This document shows, piece by piece, positions 34,539 to 43,206 of a stretch of DNA of 64,000 nucleotides (position 1 is its first letter; each line of letters opens with the position of its first letter). The stretch comes from JAZOTM01 sp045657625 (GTDB lineage Bacteria; Bacillota; Clostridia; Lachnospirales; Lachnospiraceae). Below the pieces are notes generated by a model that saw nothing but the letters and a program-made list of their open reading frames with translations, was not told the origin of the DNA and did not search any database. Made by a program: the position numbers and the translations under genes. The stretch lies in NCBI GenBank assembly GCA_045657625.1, contig JAZOTM010000013.1, forward strand, positions 1-64,000. Reading direction: 5' to 3'.

Positions 34539-35358
34539 ATCTGTCCCCCATTTTTTTTATTTCAGCCACAGTTTCTTCTATTCGCATTATTTTTTTTTCA
34601 TCATTACTCAAAAAATTACTTCTTTTTAATTTTTCAATTAAAAATTTTTTCAATCCTGTGTACTGTACAATTGTCTTTTTATATTCAATGGCCTTATCTA
34701 TATATTCAACTTTTACAGTTTCATCAATTGGCGCTTCTAATATAATCCTATAAATAATATCTGTATATAAATTACTTTTTAAAACATCATAATTTTCTTT
34801 TTTTTCAAGATACTTTTCCATTTCAAAAACGGTTGTGTAATCCTTCTCGATTCTAGCTAATAGAAATAATAATTTAAATTCTATTATTGAATATAAATAT
34901 GCACTATTCCAGATGTTACTATTTGTCATTTTTAAAGCATTCTCATAGCACTCATACGCATATTTTATTTTTCCATTTGCCTCCATAACTCGTCCACGCG
35001 TTGCAACTATATATTGATCATGTATATTAGAATTTCGTTTTACCTTTAATTCTACGTATTTTCCTAATAGTTTCTCCGTATCACCATGTGAAGATATTGA
35101 TTCCTCTATTTGGATACGTAATTCCCTAATAGCCGCTTCTCTACTGTCCACTAAATAATTTATAGTTTCTGGATTTTTCCCGAGCCTTTGTAATAAATAA
35201 TCTAACATATACTTATCTGGTATAATTTCATCACGTTCATACCGGTTGTATGTGGAAACATTGCATAGCCCTCTACAAACGCCACTTTGTGTTATTCCTT
35301 TTTTCAACCTTTCCGTTTCCAATAATTGACCAATGGAATAATAGTACACGTTAATCAC
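34525..35358 (-). CDS. HTH-TPR regulator (RNPP type), copy 2
   Basis: A 277-residue relative of the downstream regulator: XRE helix-turn-helix at about 8-62 (LKKGITQSGVCRGLCNVSTYNRYERDE), then TPR-like helices (YAYECYENALKM, YIDKAIEYKK). First gene of the two-regulator operon. Two receptors in tandem could answer one peptide with opposite effects or form a mixed dimer. The MINVYYY start is read directly from the only strong start in reach; the true ATG could be a few codons later. Confidence 0.83.
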   Translation of the reverse strand: MINVYYYSIGQLLETERLKKGITQSGVCRGLCNVSTYNRYERDEIIPDKYMLDYLLQRLGKNPETINYLVDSREAAIRELRIQIEESISSHGDTEKLLGKYVELKVKRNSNIHDQYIVATRGRVMEANGKIKYAYECYENALKMTNSNIWNSAYLYSIIEFKLLFLLARIEKDYTTVFEMEKYLEKKENYDVLKSNLYTDIIYRIILEAPIDETVKVEYIDKAIEYKKTIVQYTGLKKFLIEKLKRSNFLSNDEKKIMRIEETVAEIKKMGDRYGRV

Positions 35359-35384
35359 CTCTACATCGTAAACTTTTCCATCAT

Positions 35385-35414
35385 ATTATACCCCAAAAAG
35401 ATAATCTTTCTCAA
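35385..35414 (-). promoter_or_regulatory. promoter of the two regulator genes
   Basis: Minus-strand TTGAGA (35414-35409), 18-bp spacer, perfect TATAAT (35390-35385). A 9-bp inverted repeat AAAGATAAT / ATTATCTTT (35397-35405, 35430-35438) brackets the -35 region, with an ACAAGTG word (minus strand) between the arms that also occurs in the arms of the 33.4-kb palindrome. Autoregulation is possible. Confidence 0.6.
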
Positions 35415-35494
35415 TTTACACTTGTACTAATTATCTTTGACTTTTCATAGGACATTTCTTAGTGATAATCCCATATCATAAATAAATTACCGCA

Positions 35495-35528
35495 GGAAAG
35501 GTCCTGCAGAAATCTGCAGGACCTTTCT
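35495..35528 (-). terminator. terminator of the phospho-beta-glucosidase gene
   Basis: 16-bp perfect stem (GGAAAGGTCCTGCAGA with its complement) two bases beyond the coding end, plus strand bases 35495-35510 and 35513-35528. Confidence 0.8.
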
Positions 35529-35530
35529 AA

Positions 35531-37006
35531 TTAGGACAAATCTTCTCCGTTTGTCTCAATAACTTTTTTATACCAATAGAAACTGTCTTTCCGGTAACGC
35601 TCTAAGCTACCTGTTCCATCGTTATTTTTATCTACATAAATAAATCCATAGCGTTTCTTCATCTCCCCGGTGCTGGCAGATACTAAATCGATGCAACCCC
35701 AAGGTGTATAACCAATTAAATCTACGCCATCTTCATTGATTGCATCCGACATAGCCTCGATATGCGCCCGTAAATACTCAATGTGATAAGGATCGTGTAC
35801 ACTACCGTCTGACTCCAGCTTATCTATGCCGCCGATACCGTTCTCTACTACCATAATAGGCAAACCATAACGCGCATAGTATTCGTTTAAGCTGTAACGG
35901 AGTCCATCCGGATCAATGGCCCAATCCCATTCACTATATTTCAAGTAAGGATTTCTGGCTCCCATATTTAAATTACCACCGGCTTGATCTGTAATTTCAT
36001 GGGTCGTTACACAACTTGTCATATAATAAGAATAGGTCACCATATCCACGGTACCGTTCTTCAGGTCTTCAAAATCCTGAGGTTCTGCCTGTAATTCGAA
36101 ATCATATTTCTTCCAAAATCTCTTGGAATAGAAAGGATATTCGCCCCTTACCATAACATCTGAACAATAGTAAGTGCCTTCCTGTAAACTCTGCTGGCAT
36201 TTCAAAATATCCTTTGGATCACAGGTATATGGATAACTACTTGGACCTCCACCGATCATACAACCTACCACGTAGTTCGGATCGATTTCATGGGCACGTT
36301 TGACGCAACGCGCACTGGCTACAAACTGATTGTGCAACTGTTGGAATGCGTCTCCCACCACTTTTTTTGGTGTATTGGGAATCATCATAGGGATCATAAG
36401 TAAGCAATTGATTTCATTGAAGGTCAACCAATATTTTACCAATCCCTTATATTCCTTCAGAATGACTTCCGTATACTTATCAAACTGTTCAATGGCACGT
36501 CGATCCTGCCAACCACCTAAATCCTCATCGATATAAGTCGGTGTATCGTAATGGCTGATGGTTACCAAGGGTTCAATATTATACTTTCGCAACTCCTCAA
36601 ACACACTACGATAAAAATCCAAGCCCTTCTGATTTGGTTCTGTGTCCGTGGCATTCGGGAAGATGCGAGATTGTGCGATGGACATACGGAACATCTTAAA
36701 TCCCATTTCTGCAAAAAGCTTGATATCTTCTTTGTAATGATGATAAAAATCAATGGCCTCATGATAAGGATAATAATAGCCGTCCAATACCGCCCTCTTT
36801 GCCCCTTCCGGCAATGGTTGGAAATTCATGGCCTTTCCTTCCGTACCATCCGGCATACGATAAGTCACGTAACGTGGCGTATCCACTGTTCCTCCTGTCG
36901 TAGCATCATTGGAGGTCATTCCTCGACCATCCACATTCCAGGCACCTTCACACTGATTTGCGGCGGTAGCGCCTCCCCAATAAAAATTCTCCGGAAATTT
37001 TCCCAT
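35531..37006 (-). CDS. 6-phospho-beta-glucosidase (GH1)
   Basis: A 491-residue GH1 barrel that hydrolyses phosphorylated beta-glucosides delivered by a PTS. The N-terminal FPENFYWGGATAANQCEGAW signature, the acid/base in TFNEIN and the nucleophile in VVENGIG are visible, and the C-terminal SASTGEMKKRYGFIYVD carries the Lys/Tyr pair that selects the 6-phosphate. No PTS gene is adjacent, only a Cof-type phosphatase upstream, 45 bp away. The PTS_EIIC_2 protein at 8.9 kb is not an obvious partner. Confidence 0.93.
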   Translation of the reverse strand: MGKFPENFYWGGATAANQCEGAWNVDGRGMTSNDATTGGTVDTPRYVTYRMPDGTEGKAMNFQPLPEGAKRAVLDGYYYPYHEAIDFYHHYKEDIKLFAEMGFKMFRMSIAQSRIFPNATDTEPNQKGLDFYRSVFEELRKYNIEPLVTISHYDTPTYIDEDLGGWQDRRAIEQFDKYTEVILKEYKGLVKYWLTFNEINCLLMIPMMIPNTPKKVVGDAFQQLHNQFVASARCVKRAHEIDPNYVVGCMIGGGPSSYPYTCDPKDILKCQQSLQEGTYYCSDVMVRGEYPFYSKRFWKKYDFELQAEPQDFEDLKNGTVDMVTYSYYMTSCVTTHEITDQAGGNLNMGARNPYLKYSEWDWAIDPDGLRYSLNEYYARYGLPIMVVENGIGGIDKLESDGSVHDPYHIEYLRAHIEAMSDAINEDGVDLIGYTPWGCIDLVSASTGEMKKRYGFIYVDKNNDGTGSLERYRKDSFYWYKKVIETNGEDLS

Positions 37007-37050
37007 ACTCCTAATACCTTCTTTCTTTTATTCTAAAAATTGTAAATACC

Positions 37051-37878
37051 CTATATCAATCCAAAATGCTCAAAAGCCTTATACAGTCCATCTTTTTCTA
37101 CATCATCTGTGATATAATCTGCCATGGCCTTGATTTCCTCTCCGCCACTTCCCATGGCTACTCCAATTTCGCAATACTCCAACATAGGAATATCAATTTT
37201 TGCATCACCAAAAGCAATGGTATCTTCTTTTTTTGCCCCCAAATGAACTAATAATACATCGATGGCATGAGCTTTTGTGATTCCCTTGACTCCTAAATCA
37301 CCAAACAAAGCCTCTTCCCCTTTGCCACCCCAGGTACCCGGTTGCAAATCCGGAAATTCTTCCACCGAATCCAAATGATCCTGATAAGAATCCAGTACAA
37401 AACTCACCTTATTCAAATCATCACGATATAATTCTCCACCAAAAATCATATCCGGGAAAATATCCCGCACGGTTAAGTTGGAAGGGCCTCCTTTTCTCTT
37501 GGAGTATTCCTGTAAAGACTTTAAACTTTTCTCTTCAAAATGCTCACTGGCAAACAACCCATTATTGCTTTCCAAATAGAATTCCAAGCCCCTCTCATGA
37601 AGCCAATCCACAATATGTTTGCATTGTTCGGCGGTGATTAACTGATGCATCACCACTTCTCCGTTATCTTCCACATAAGAACCGTTTCCTCCAATCATAC
37701 CGTCCAGACCGATATCCCAAATATTTTGATAGACCTCCGCCTTGCTACGACCTGTTGAAATATAAACTTTATGACCATTGGCCCTAGCTCTACGAACTGC
37801 TTCTACCGCAGAATCCGGCAAATTTAAATCATAATCCACCAAAGTACCATCTACATCAATAAAAATAACTTTTCCCAT
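37051..37878 (-). CDS. Cof-type HAD phosphatase
   Basis: A 275-residue HAD hydrolase of the IIB (Cof) class. Motif I is IFIDVDGTLVD, motif II ISTGRS, and motif III/IV KGITKAHAIDVLL then AFGDAKIDIPML. Members dephosphorylate sugar phosphates or cofactors such as FMN and PLP. Upstream of the phospho-beta-glucosidase and likely co-transcribed, so a sugar phosphate is a fair guess. Confidence 0.9.
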   Translation of the reverse strand: MGKVIFIDVDGTLVDYDLNLPDSAVEAVRRARANGHKVYISTGRSKAEVYQNIWDIGLDGMIGGNGSYVEDNGEVVMHQLITAEQCKHIVDWLHERGLEFYLESNNGLFASEHFEEKSLKSLQEYSKRKGGPSNLTVRDIFPDMIFGGELYRDDLNKVSFVLDSYQDHLDSVEEFPDLQPGTWGGKGEEALFGDLGVKGITKAHAIDVLLVHLGAKKEDTIAFGDAKIDIPMLEYCEIGVAMGSGGEEIKAMADYITDDVEKDGLYKAFEHFGLI

Positions 37879-37981
37879 ACCCTTTCCTTCTTTCTATTTT
37901 TTAACTATATTGTTATTATATTGAAAGAAATATAGAAAAAATAGGACTATTTTGAAAAAGATTGTATTATCGCAAAAAAAT

Positions 37982-38009
37982 AATGGATGCCCGTAATTAG
38001 GCATCCATT
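37982..38009 (-). terminator. terminator of the DUF2798 gene
   Basis: AATGGATGCC / GGCATCCATT stem with an eight-base loop and A/T runs on both sides. Confidence 0.85.
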
Positions 38010-38013
38010 TTTA

Positions 38014-38517
38014 TTATTCTGCATCTAACTGTACAGATGCTTCTTTTTCTTTTGATAAACTCTTTACTGCAAATCCAAATACGTTGCGGACAAATGGTCC
38101 AGCAAAGAAAATCTGGAAACAAAGAGCCATTGGGAAATTCATTGCTGTCGTCTGTAACCATACTGCAATCACTTGGCTACCGGCATCCTTGAATAATAAG
38201 GTTGCTGCAAAACTCATAAGTGGACACATCAAACATACAGACATAGCGGAAATAGCCAAAATCAACATAATTGGGCTATCTTTTCCGGGTGTTACAAAAC
38301 GGAATGCCAACTTCTGTGCTAACTTTCCTACAAATAACAACTCTAAAATAACAGCGATTGGCCACATAATCGGAAGTTCAGAAAAGGCAGCTAAAAATAC
38401 GAAATTCTGCATGCCTCCTGTACTTAATGCAATATTGTAGCAAATCATAGCATATACCATTACAAATGCCATAAAAATAGTGAAAATAACATCTTGTTTC
38501 TTATTCTGTGGTAACAT
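38014..38517 (-). CDS. DUF2798 family membrane protein
   Basis: A 167-residue protein with four helices in two similar halves, the DUF2798 pattern: KKQDVIFTIFMAFVMVYAMICYNIAL, PIMWPIAVILELLFVGKLAQKLAFR, then MSFAATLLF and FPMALCFQIFFAGPFVRNVFG. Function unknown. ATG 38517 has an AGAGAGG site; the frame upstream to 38544 is probably untranslated. Confidence 0.85.
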   Translation of the reverse strand: MLPQNKKQDVIFTIFMAFVMVYAMICYNIALSTGGMQNFVFLAAFSELPIMWPIAVILELLFVGKLAQKLAFRFVTPGKDSPIMLILAISAMSVCLMCPLMSFAATLLFKDAGSQVIAVWLQTTAMNFPMALCFQIFFAGPFVRNVFGFAVKSLSKEKEASVQLDAE

Positions 38518-38611
38518 AAACAATTCCTCTCTTTCTTTTACCAAAAGATCCTGTGTTGTTCGTTATCATCATGTATGAAACAAGATGTGCGTTTCCAATA
38601 GTACCTTAATC

Positions 38612-38665
38612 TCTTCTGTTTTCGTTGCAGTTAAGAATTATAACAGAAGATTTTTAATTTCGTAA
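38612..38665 (-). promoter_or_regulatory. promoter of the DUF2798 gene with flanking inverted repeat
   Basis: Minus-strand TTACGA (38665-38660), 17-bp spacer, TATAAT (38642-38637). A 9-bp inverted repeat TCTTCTGTT / AACAGAAGA (38612-38620, 38642-38650) brackets the -10 and start region and may be an operator. Confidence 0.5.
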
Positions 38666-38689
38666 GTACTTTTTTTCAAACAATTTTTC

Positions 38690-39505
38690 TCATTTTTCTT
38701 CTATTCCAACATTCATGCTTCCCGTGCGATAGCCCATTAAATCCAAGGAAACAAAGGAAAATCCAAGGTTTTGGAACTGTGTATACACTTTCTTTCGTAA
38801 AGCAGGCTTCAACATTTTCGCCATGTCTTCCGGCAACAATTCGATTCTCGCTAAATCTCCGTGACTTCTAACACGGAATTGTACAAAAGATAAGGTACGA
38901 AGATACGCTTCTGCCCGCTCTACTCTTTGTAATTTTTCAGTAGATAGCACTTCTCCATAGGGGAACCTGGTAGCCAAGCACGCCAAAGAAGGTTTTTCCC
39001 AAGTAGGCAACTGAAAATACTTGGACAATTCTCGAATTTCATTTTTAGAAAACCCACATTCCTTTAAGGGACTTTTTATTTGCAGCTCTGCAATCGCACG
39101 CATTCCCGGCCTGTAATCCCCAGTGTCATCCACATTCGTACCCTCTAAAATTTCTTTTGCACCTTGTTCCCTTGCTATCTCCAACATCTTTGTAAACAAG
39201 GCCTTCTTACAAATATAGCAACGCTCCTTGGGATTCTCTTGGAATCCCTTAATTTGAAATACATCTACCGGACAGACTACATGCTTTACCTCCATATTTT
39301 CACAGTAAGTTTTTGCATCTACCAACTCCTGTTCCGGAAACGTCTTCGTATATAAGGTAATGGCCACCGTATGCTCCGGCAATGCCTCCCTTGCTGCATA
39401 CAATAAAAAAGTGGAATCCACCCCTCCGGAAAACGCTACCGCTACACTTCCATATGCTCTAATATATTCCAATAACTTTTCATATTTTTCCAATAATTGT
39501 TGCAT
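38690..39505 (-). CDS. larE: ATP-dependent sacrificial sulfur transferase LarE
   Basis: A 271-residue PP-loop enzyme. The ATP site SGGVDSTFLL is at about 23-32, and the sulfur-donor Cys lies in PSLACLATRFPYG. LarE gives its own cysteine sulfur to the pyridinium dithiocarboxylate precursor of the nickel-pincer cofactor of lactate racemase. LarA, LarB and LarC are not in the window. No nearby partner is seen, so the client could be another LarA-type epimerase elsewhere. Confidence 0.9.
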   Translation of the reverse strand: MQQLLEKYEKLLEYIRAYGSVAVAFSGGVDSTFLLYAAREALPEHTVAITLYTKTFPEQELVDAKTYCENMEVKHVVCPVDVFQIKGFQENPKERCYICKKALFTKMLEIAREQGAKEILEGTNVDDTGDYRPGMRAIAELQIKSPLKECGFSKNEIRELSKYFQLPTWEKPSLACLATRFPYGEVLSTEKLQRVERAEAYLRTLSFVQFRVRSHGDLARIELLPEDMAKMLKPALRKKVYTQFQNLGFSFVSLDLMGYRTGSMNVGIEEK

Positions 39506-39569
39506 CTTCTTTTCCCAGTCCTTCTCTTTCTTTTCCTTGATTGTATCTCATTTCAAGCATAAATCAATT

Positions 39570-39773
39570 TTATTCTAAAACCAAAAGCAAAGCCATTTTA
39601 AATTGTCCATCTGCTGTTACACTATGTAGTCCATTCTTTTCAAAGTGGAAGCATTCACCTGCCGAAATAGGATAATCCTTTCCTTCCAAGGCAAATACAA
39701 TTGCGTTTCCCAGCGCTCTGTGAGGTGTCAACCCTGTGCCTGCATCAAAAGATGAAGGCTTGTTCCGCACCAT
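39570..39773 (-). pseudogene. cupin domain gene, 5' end lost
   Basis: The readable part FDAGTGLTPHRALGNAIVFALEG ... GECFHFEKNGLHSVTADGQFKMALLLVLE is the C-terminal two thirds of a small single-domain cupin of about 105 residues. The usual first 35-40 residues are absent: the frame begins with an unrelated GTG codon at 39773 and has no ribosome site. The break point near 39760-39775 is shared with a plus-strand gene fragment that also lacks its 5' end, so one deletion probably removed the divergent promoter region of two genes. Confidence 0.65.
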
Positions 39774-39894
39774 TCAAATCCGTATGCGTGCCAATAAAAA
39801 AGAGAATCACCAGATGTTTCAAAATATGCGCTATTATTTCGTCAATCAAAGAGAGCATCTAGGATATGTGGCACAATGCAGCACCAAAATATAA
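39760..39894 (+). pseudogene. C-terminal fragment of an unidentified gene
   Basis: An open plus-strand frame reads LFRTIQIRMRANKKENHQ and on to LGYVAQCSTKI, ending in TAA at 39892-39894. It looks like real coding sequence (charged, amphipathic) but has no start or ribosome site and joins directly to the broken cupin. I do not recognise the family. It ends next to the stop of the ABC ATPase gene on the other strand. Confidence 0.35.
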
Positions 39895-40656
39895 TTATCG
39901 AATTAACTGATACTTGTAAATCGCATTGGGTGTCTGTACACTCTGTACACCCACACCAACACATTGCCGAAGGATTTGAGAATCTTCCTCTAAATCCTTT
40001 GGCTTTTTTATATCCAAAACGTTTCCTCTTTTTACTAGGCATACCTTTTGGCTTACCGAAAGACTTAAGGGAATATCATGAGAAGAAAATATAATTCCCA
40101 CCTGCTTTTCCCGCAGTTCTTTTAAAATTTGAAACAACAACTGCTGATGCGAAATGTCCAAATCTGCTGCCGGTTCATCCAACAACAGATATCGACTTTC
40201 TTGCGCCAACACCATGGCCAGATAAGCTCTGGTTCGTTCTCCTCCGGACAAAGAATCCACCATACGATTGCGCAAAGACGTAACATCCGTCCGTGCCATA
40301 GCGTCTTCTATTTTTTCCCGATCCCTTGCAGTCAATGTATGGGAAAACCCGGTATAAGGGAACCTTCCATGAGACACTAGCGTTTCCACCCGCATTTGCA
40401 CCGGCAACAGGTTTTGAGGCAAATATCCAATCAACTGTGCTCTTTCCTCATGGGGCAAATTTTTCACTTCTTTTCCATCCACCTGAATGCTTCCTTGATA
40501 AGCCATTTGCCCATCTAAGGCACGCAACAATGTTGTTTTTCCGGAGCCATTTTCCCCCAATACCGCGGTCATTTCACCCGGTTGAAAAGCCAAGGAATCT
40601 ACTTGCATCGCCTCTTTTTCGTCATAGGAGACTTTCATATTTTTTAATTCCAGCAT
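39895..40656 (-). CDS. ABC transporter ATPase (FecE/BtuD type)
   Basis: A 253-residue ATPase with Walker A GENGSGKTT, Q-loop GYLPQNL, signature LSGGERTR and Walker B LLLDEPAADLD, followed by the switch His (SSHD). The YLPQ-type Q-loop and length match importers of ferric siderophores, heme or cobalamin. ATG 40656 has AAAGAGGACG upstream; the longer frame to 40707 lies in the permease gene. Third gene of the operon SBP-permease-ATPase. Confidence 0.9.
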   Translation of the reverse strand: MLELKNMKVSYDEKEAMQVDSLAFQPGEMTAVLGENGSGKTTLLRALDGQMAYQGSIQVDGKEVKNLPHEERAQLIGYLPQNLLPVQMRVETLVSHGRFPYTGFSHTLTARDREKIEDAMARTDVTSLRNRMVDSLSGGERTRAYLAMVLAQESRYLLLDEPAADLDISHQQLLFQILKELREKQVGIIFSSHDIPLSLSVSQKVCLVKRGNVLDIKKPKDLEEDSQILRQCVGVGVQSVQTPNAIYKYQLIR

Positions 40657-40678
40657 ATTTCGTCCTCTTTCACTTCTG

Positions 40679-41674
40679 TTACAGTCGGTTTCTTCTTCGA
40701 TCCACAATCATAAATATGAAAAATGGCGCACCAATCATTGAAATCAACATTCCTACCGGTAATTCATAGGGGTACATCACATTTTTTGCCAATACATCAC
40801 TATAAACCAGCAAATTGCTTCCCCAGATTGCTGAAAGCATAATTTTTTTCCGAAAATCAGATTCTTCCATCTTTCGAACCACTGCAGGAATCATTAATCC
40901 CACAAAACTGATTAATCCACAGATACTTACCGCAATTGCTGCAAATAAAACCGCAAGTAATAAAATCCATTTTCGATATTTCTGAATTGGAAATCCCAAC
41001 TCTTTTGCCACTTCATCTCCAAGTGCAAATAGTTCCAAGCCGCGAGACCAGCGCAATACCACCAAAGTTGCCACCAATAAAATCACTGCACCCAAAGCCA
41101 CTAAATTTCCTTGCACATTTTGTAAAGAGCCCAACTGAAAAGCTGTCTTATCATAAACCGTATCCGGAAAAATCGTCACAATAAAATTGATGCCTGCACT
41201 CATAAATGCTGAAACTGCCACACCGGAAAGAATTAAAATACTTTTTGCACTACCTGCATATTTGGAAATCAAAAAAATAAGAAGAATGGAAGCAAATGCT
41301 CCACAAAAGGCCATAAAGGTTCGCGCTACCAAAGAATGTCCGAACAGAACGGTAGACAGTAGCACAAAAAACCCGGCACCATTATTTACACCAATCACAC
41401 TGGGAGATGCCAACGGATTGCGTAATGCTTCCTGTAACAGTAGTCCGGAGATGGATAAAGCCATTCCACATAGTATGCCTGCACAAAGTCTTGGCACTCG
41501 AATAGCGAAGAATATCGTCTGCATGGTTTGAGACGCCTTTTCTTCGGAAAATAACACAGCAAGAAGTTCCTCTGCTTTGACGGACGTATTGCCCCAAAAC
41601 AAAGAAACTCCTATACTTATTAACCATAATAAAATTCCGACTATTAGCCATTTTTGTTTTTTAAAGAATCTCAT
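40679..41674 (-). CDS. FecCD-type ABC permease
   Basis: A 331-residue membrane protein with nine to ten helices and the FecCD/BtuC signature blocks: RVPRLCAGILCGMALSISGLLLQEALRNPLASPSVIGVNNGAG and, near the end, GLISFVGLMIPAVVRKM. It forms the channel for a metal chelate or corrinoid. Its start overlaps the end of the binding-protein gene by 14 bp, which implies coupled translation. An ATG further upstream (41755) lies inside that gene. Confidence 0.9.
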   Translation of the reverse strand: MRFFKKQKWLIVGILLWLISIGVSLFWGNTSVKAEELLAVLFSEEKASQTMQTIFFAIRVPRLCAGILCGMALSISGLLLQEALRNPLASPSVIGVNNGAGFFVLLSTVLFGHSLVARTFMAFCGAFASILLIFLISKYAGSAKSILILSGVAVSAFMSAGINFIVTIFPDTVYDKTAFQLGSLQNVQGNLVALGAVILLVATLVVLRWSRGLELFALGDEVAKELGFPIQKYRKWILLLAVLFAAIAVSICGLISFVGLMIPAVVRKMEESDFRKKIMLSAIWGSNLLVYSDVLAKNVMYPYELPVGMLISMIGAPFFIFMIVDRRRNRL

Positions 41675-42593
41675 AAATATACTCGTATGCTTCGCCCCAT
41701 CTTGCATTTGGTTTGTATTGGAACAAATCCTTCGGTAATACATAAACTGACTCATTTACAACGGCCTTTAAATTGGCCCAGGCTGCTTGCGAAGTAAATA
41801 CCTCTTCATAGATGGTTTCTGCTTCACTTTCCTGTCCTTGATAAATGACAAAAATATAATCCGGATCAGCTGCAGCAATTGCCTCCATACTTAAATCAGA
41901 TAAAGCACTGTCATCCTCGGCCACATTGGTCAACCCAAAATTATCCAAAATCTCACATGCAAAATAGTCTTGTTTTAACACTTTATTCTTTGTCGCAGAT
42001 ACACGCATGCAAAGATAAGTCTTGCCTTCTGTTTGACTGTCATCAAAAGCAGCTAGCACAGACATAATTTCTGTCTCCACATCCAAGCAATTGGTTTGAT
42101 ATAAATCCTCTCGTCCTGTTAACTGAGTAAACGCATACATCGTGTCCTTATAATCTTGAAATCCTTCAATATCTACGGCAGTCACAGCAATCCCCAAGGC
42201 TTCCAGGTCTTCTTTCAACTGTTGATGTGCCGACAAGTCCAATGTCATAAGTACCAAGTCCGGCTCTAAAGCCAGAATTGCTTCTTCGCTCGGAGACGAA
42301 AGGCTACCAATACTTACTACGTCTTCCGAAAGTCCATCTAATTCCAGTGCATCTTCGGTAACGCCCACTAATTCGCCGCCTGCCAAAAGCCACATTTCAC
42401 CAACAGATTTTGACAATGCCACCACTTTTTGAGGAGTTTCCGTTGTCGCTTCCGTGCTTTCCACTTCCGTCACTGTTTCCAATGCCGTTTCTGTTGCAGT
42501 ATCCGTGCTTATTTCCTCGCTTACAGTACCACAGCCGCAAATCATTGCGGCTGTAACAGTACATATAAGCATGTTTTTCAACATACTTTTCAT
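41661..42593 (-). CDS. metal-chelate/corrinoid ABC binding lipoprotein
   Basis: A 310-residue class III binding protein. The signal peptide ends ICGCG (lipidated Cys about 21), a Thr/Glu-rich linker follows, then two lobes: VVALSKSVGEMWLLAGGELVGV, EAILALEPDLVLM and, in the C lobe, IAAADPDYIFVIY and WGEAYEYIYEIL. The fold serves siderophores, heme or cobalamin. A cobalamin-synthesis gene two genes upstream hints at corrinoids, but no cobalamin riboswitch is seen. AAAGGAG site 6 bp before ATG 42593. Confidence 0.88.
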   Translation of the reverse strand: MKSMLKNMLICTVTAAMICGCGTVSEEISTDTATETALETVTEVESTEATTETPQKVVALSKSVGEMWLLAGGELVGVTEDALELDGLSEDVVSIGSLSSPSEEAILALEPDLVLMTLDLSAHQQLKEDLEALGIAVTAVDIEGFQDYKDTMYAFTQLTGREDLYQTNCLDVETEIMSVLAAFDDSQTEGKTYLCMRVSATKNKVLKQDYFACEILDNFGLTNVAEDDSALSDLSMEAIAAADPDYIFVIYQGQESEAETIYEEVFTSQAAWANLKAVVNESVYVLPKDLFQYKPNARWGEAYEYIYEIL

Positions 42594-42603
42594 TTTTTCT
42601 CCT

Positions 42604-43029
42604 TTAACCGCCGTACTTATCGTAGTGCTTTCCACCCCAATAAAGTCTTTGGTTTACTTCTGCTTTTGGTCCTAATTCTACGCCTTCAAAAATCCACTTT
42701 TTGAATTCTTCAAATCCGGTTCTATCCACAATATAACCGATGTGTTCTTTTTTCTCCACCGCATTCGAATCACAACTCCGGCCAAAGATCAACACCGGTT
42801 TTTCCTCAAAATCTGCTTCCTTTACTTCCTTCTCAGTAAAATACAATAAGGTTTCTGATAAAGGTGTTAAGAACTCTTTGGATGCATAATCCGATTTTGC
42901 ATCCAACTCTATGTCCTCTGCATCCTTAATTTCCTCATAAATAATGACATCCACATCTGTGAATCTGCCAGCTCCTTTCTTTCTTACAGGAGCAAAAATA
43001 CGATAAGTCGGCAGAAGCGCTTGGATCAC
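42604..43029 (-). pseudogene. truncated AsrA-like sulfite reductase subunit
   Basis: The first 95 residues (LLPTYRIFAPVRKKGAGRF, EFLTPLSETLLYFTEKEVKEA, LIFGRSCDSNAV) match the N-terminal part of anaerobic sulfite reductase subunit A. The two 4Fe-4S modules that should follow are gone: after 141 residues the frame ends with an unrelated-looking FEGVELGPKAEVNQRLYWGG tail. The 5' side is damaged as well, with an in-frame TAG and no ATG near the AAGGAG at about 43045-43052. AsrB and AsrC are absent. Probably a decaying remnant; a short functional protein is not excluded. Confidence 0.6.
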
Positions 43030-43206
43030 ATCGCCAAATCCGTCCTATGTCTCCTTCCAGGCAGCCACAGATGTAGATATTCTTTACATGCCGAAAATCC
43101 ACAAAAAAAAAGGACAAGTCCACCTGCAAATGAATCGCAGTGAACTTGCCAAAATGCAAGAAGATGGTCTGATTGCCGTTGATGGTTCTACTATTTTTCT
43201 TTTATA
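43021..43206 (+). pseudogene. Crp/Fnr regulator remnant
   Basis: The plus-strand frame reads VSFQAATDVDILYMP (end of the cyclic-nucleotide-type beta barrel), KIHKKKGQVHLQMNRSELA (start of the winged helix) and KMQEDGLIAVDGSTIFLL (end of the wing), then TAA at 43204-43206. The pieces are in the right order for Crp/Fnr proteins, but the dimer helix and the recognition helix between them are deleted and there is no N-terminus. It lies back to back with the broken AsrA gene; Crp/Fnr-type regulators often sit beside anaerobic sulfur or cupin genes. Confidence 0.55.
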
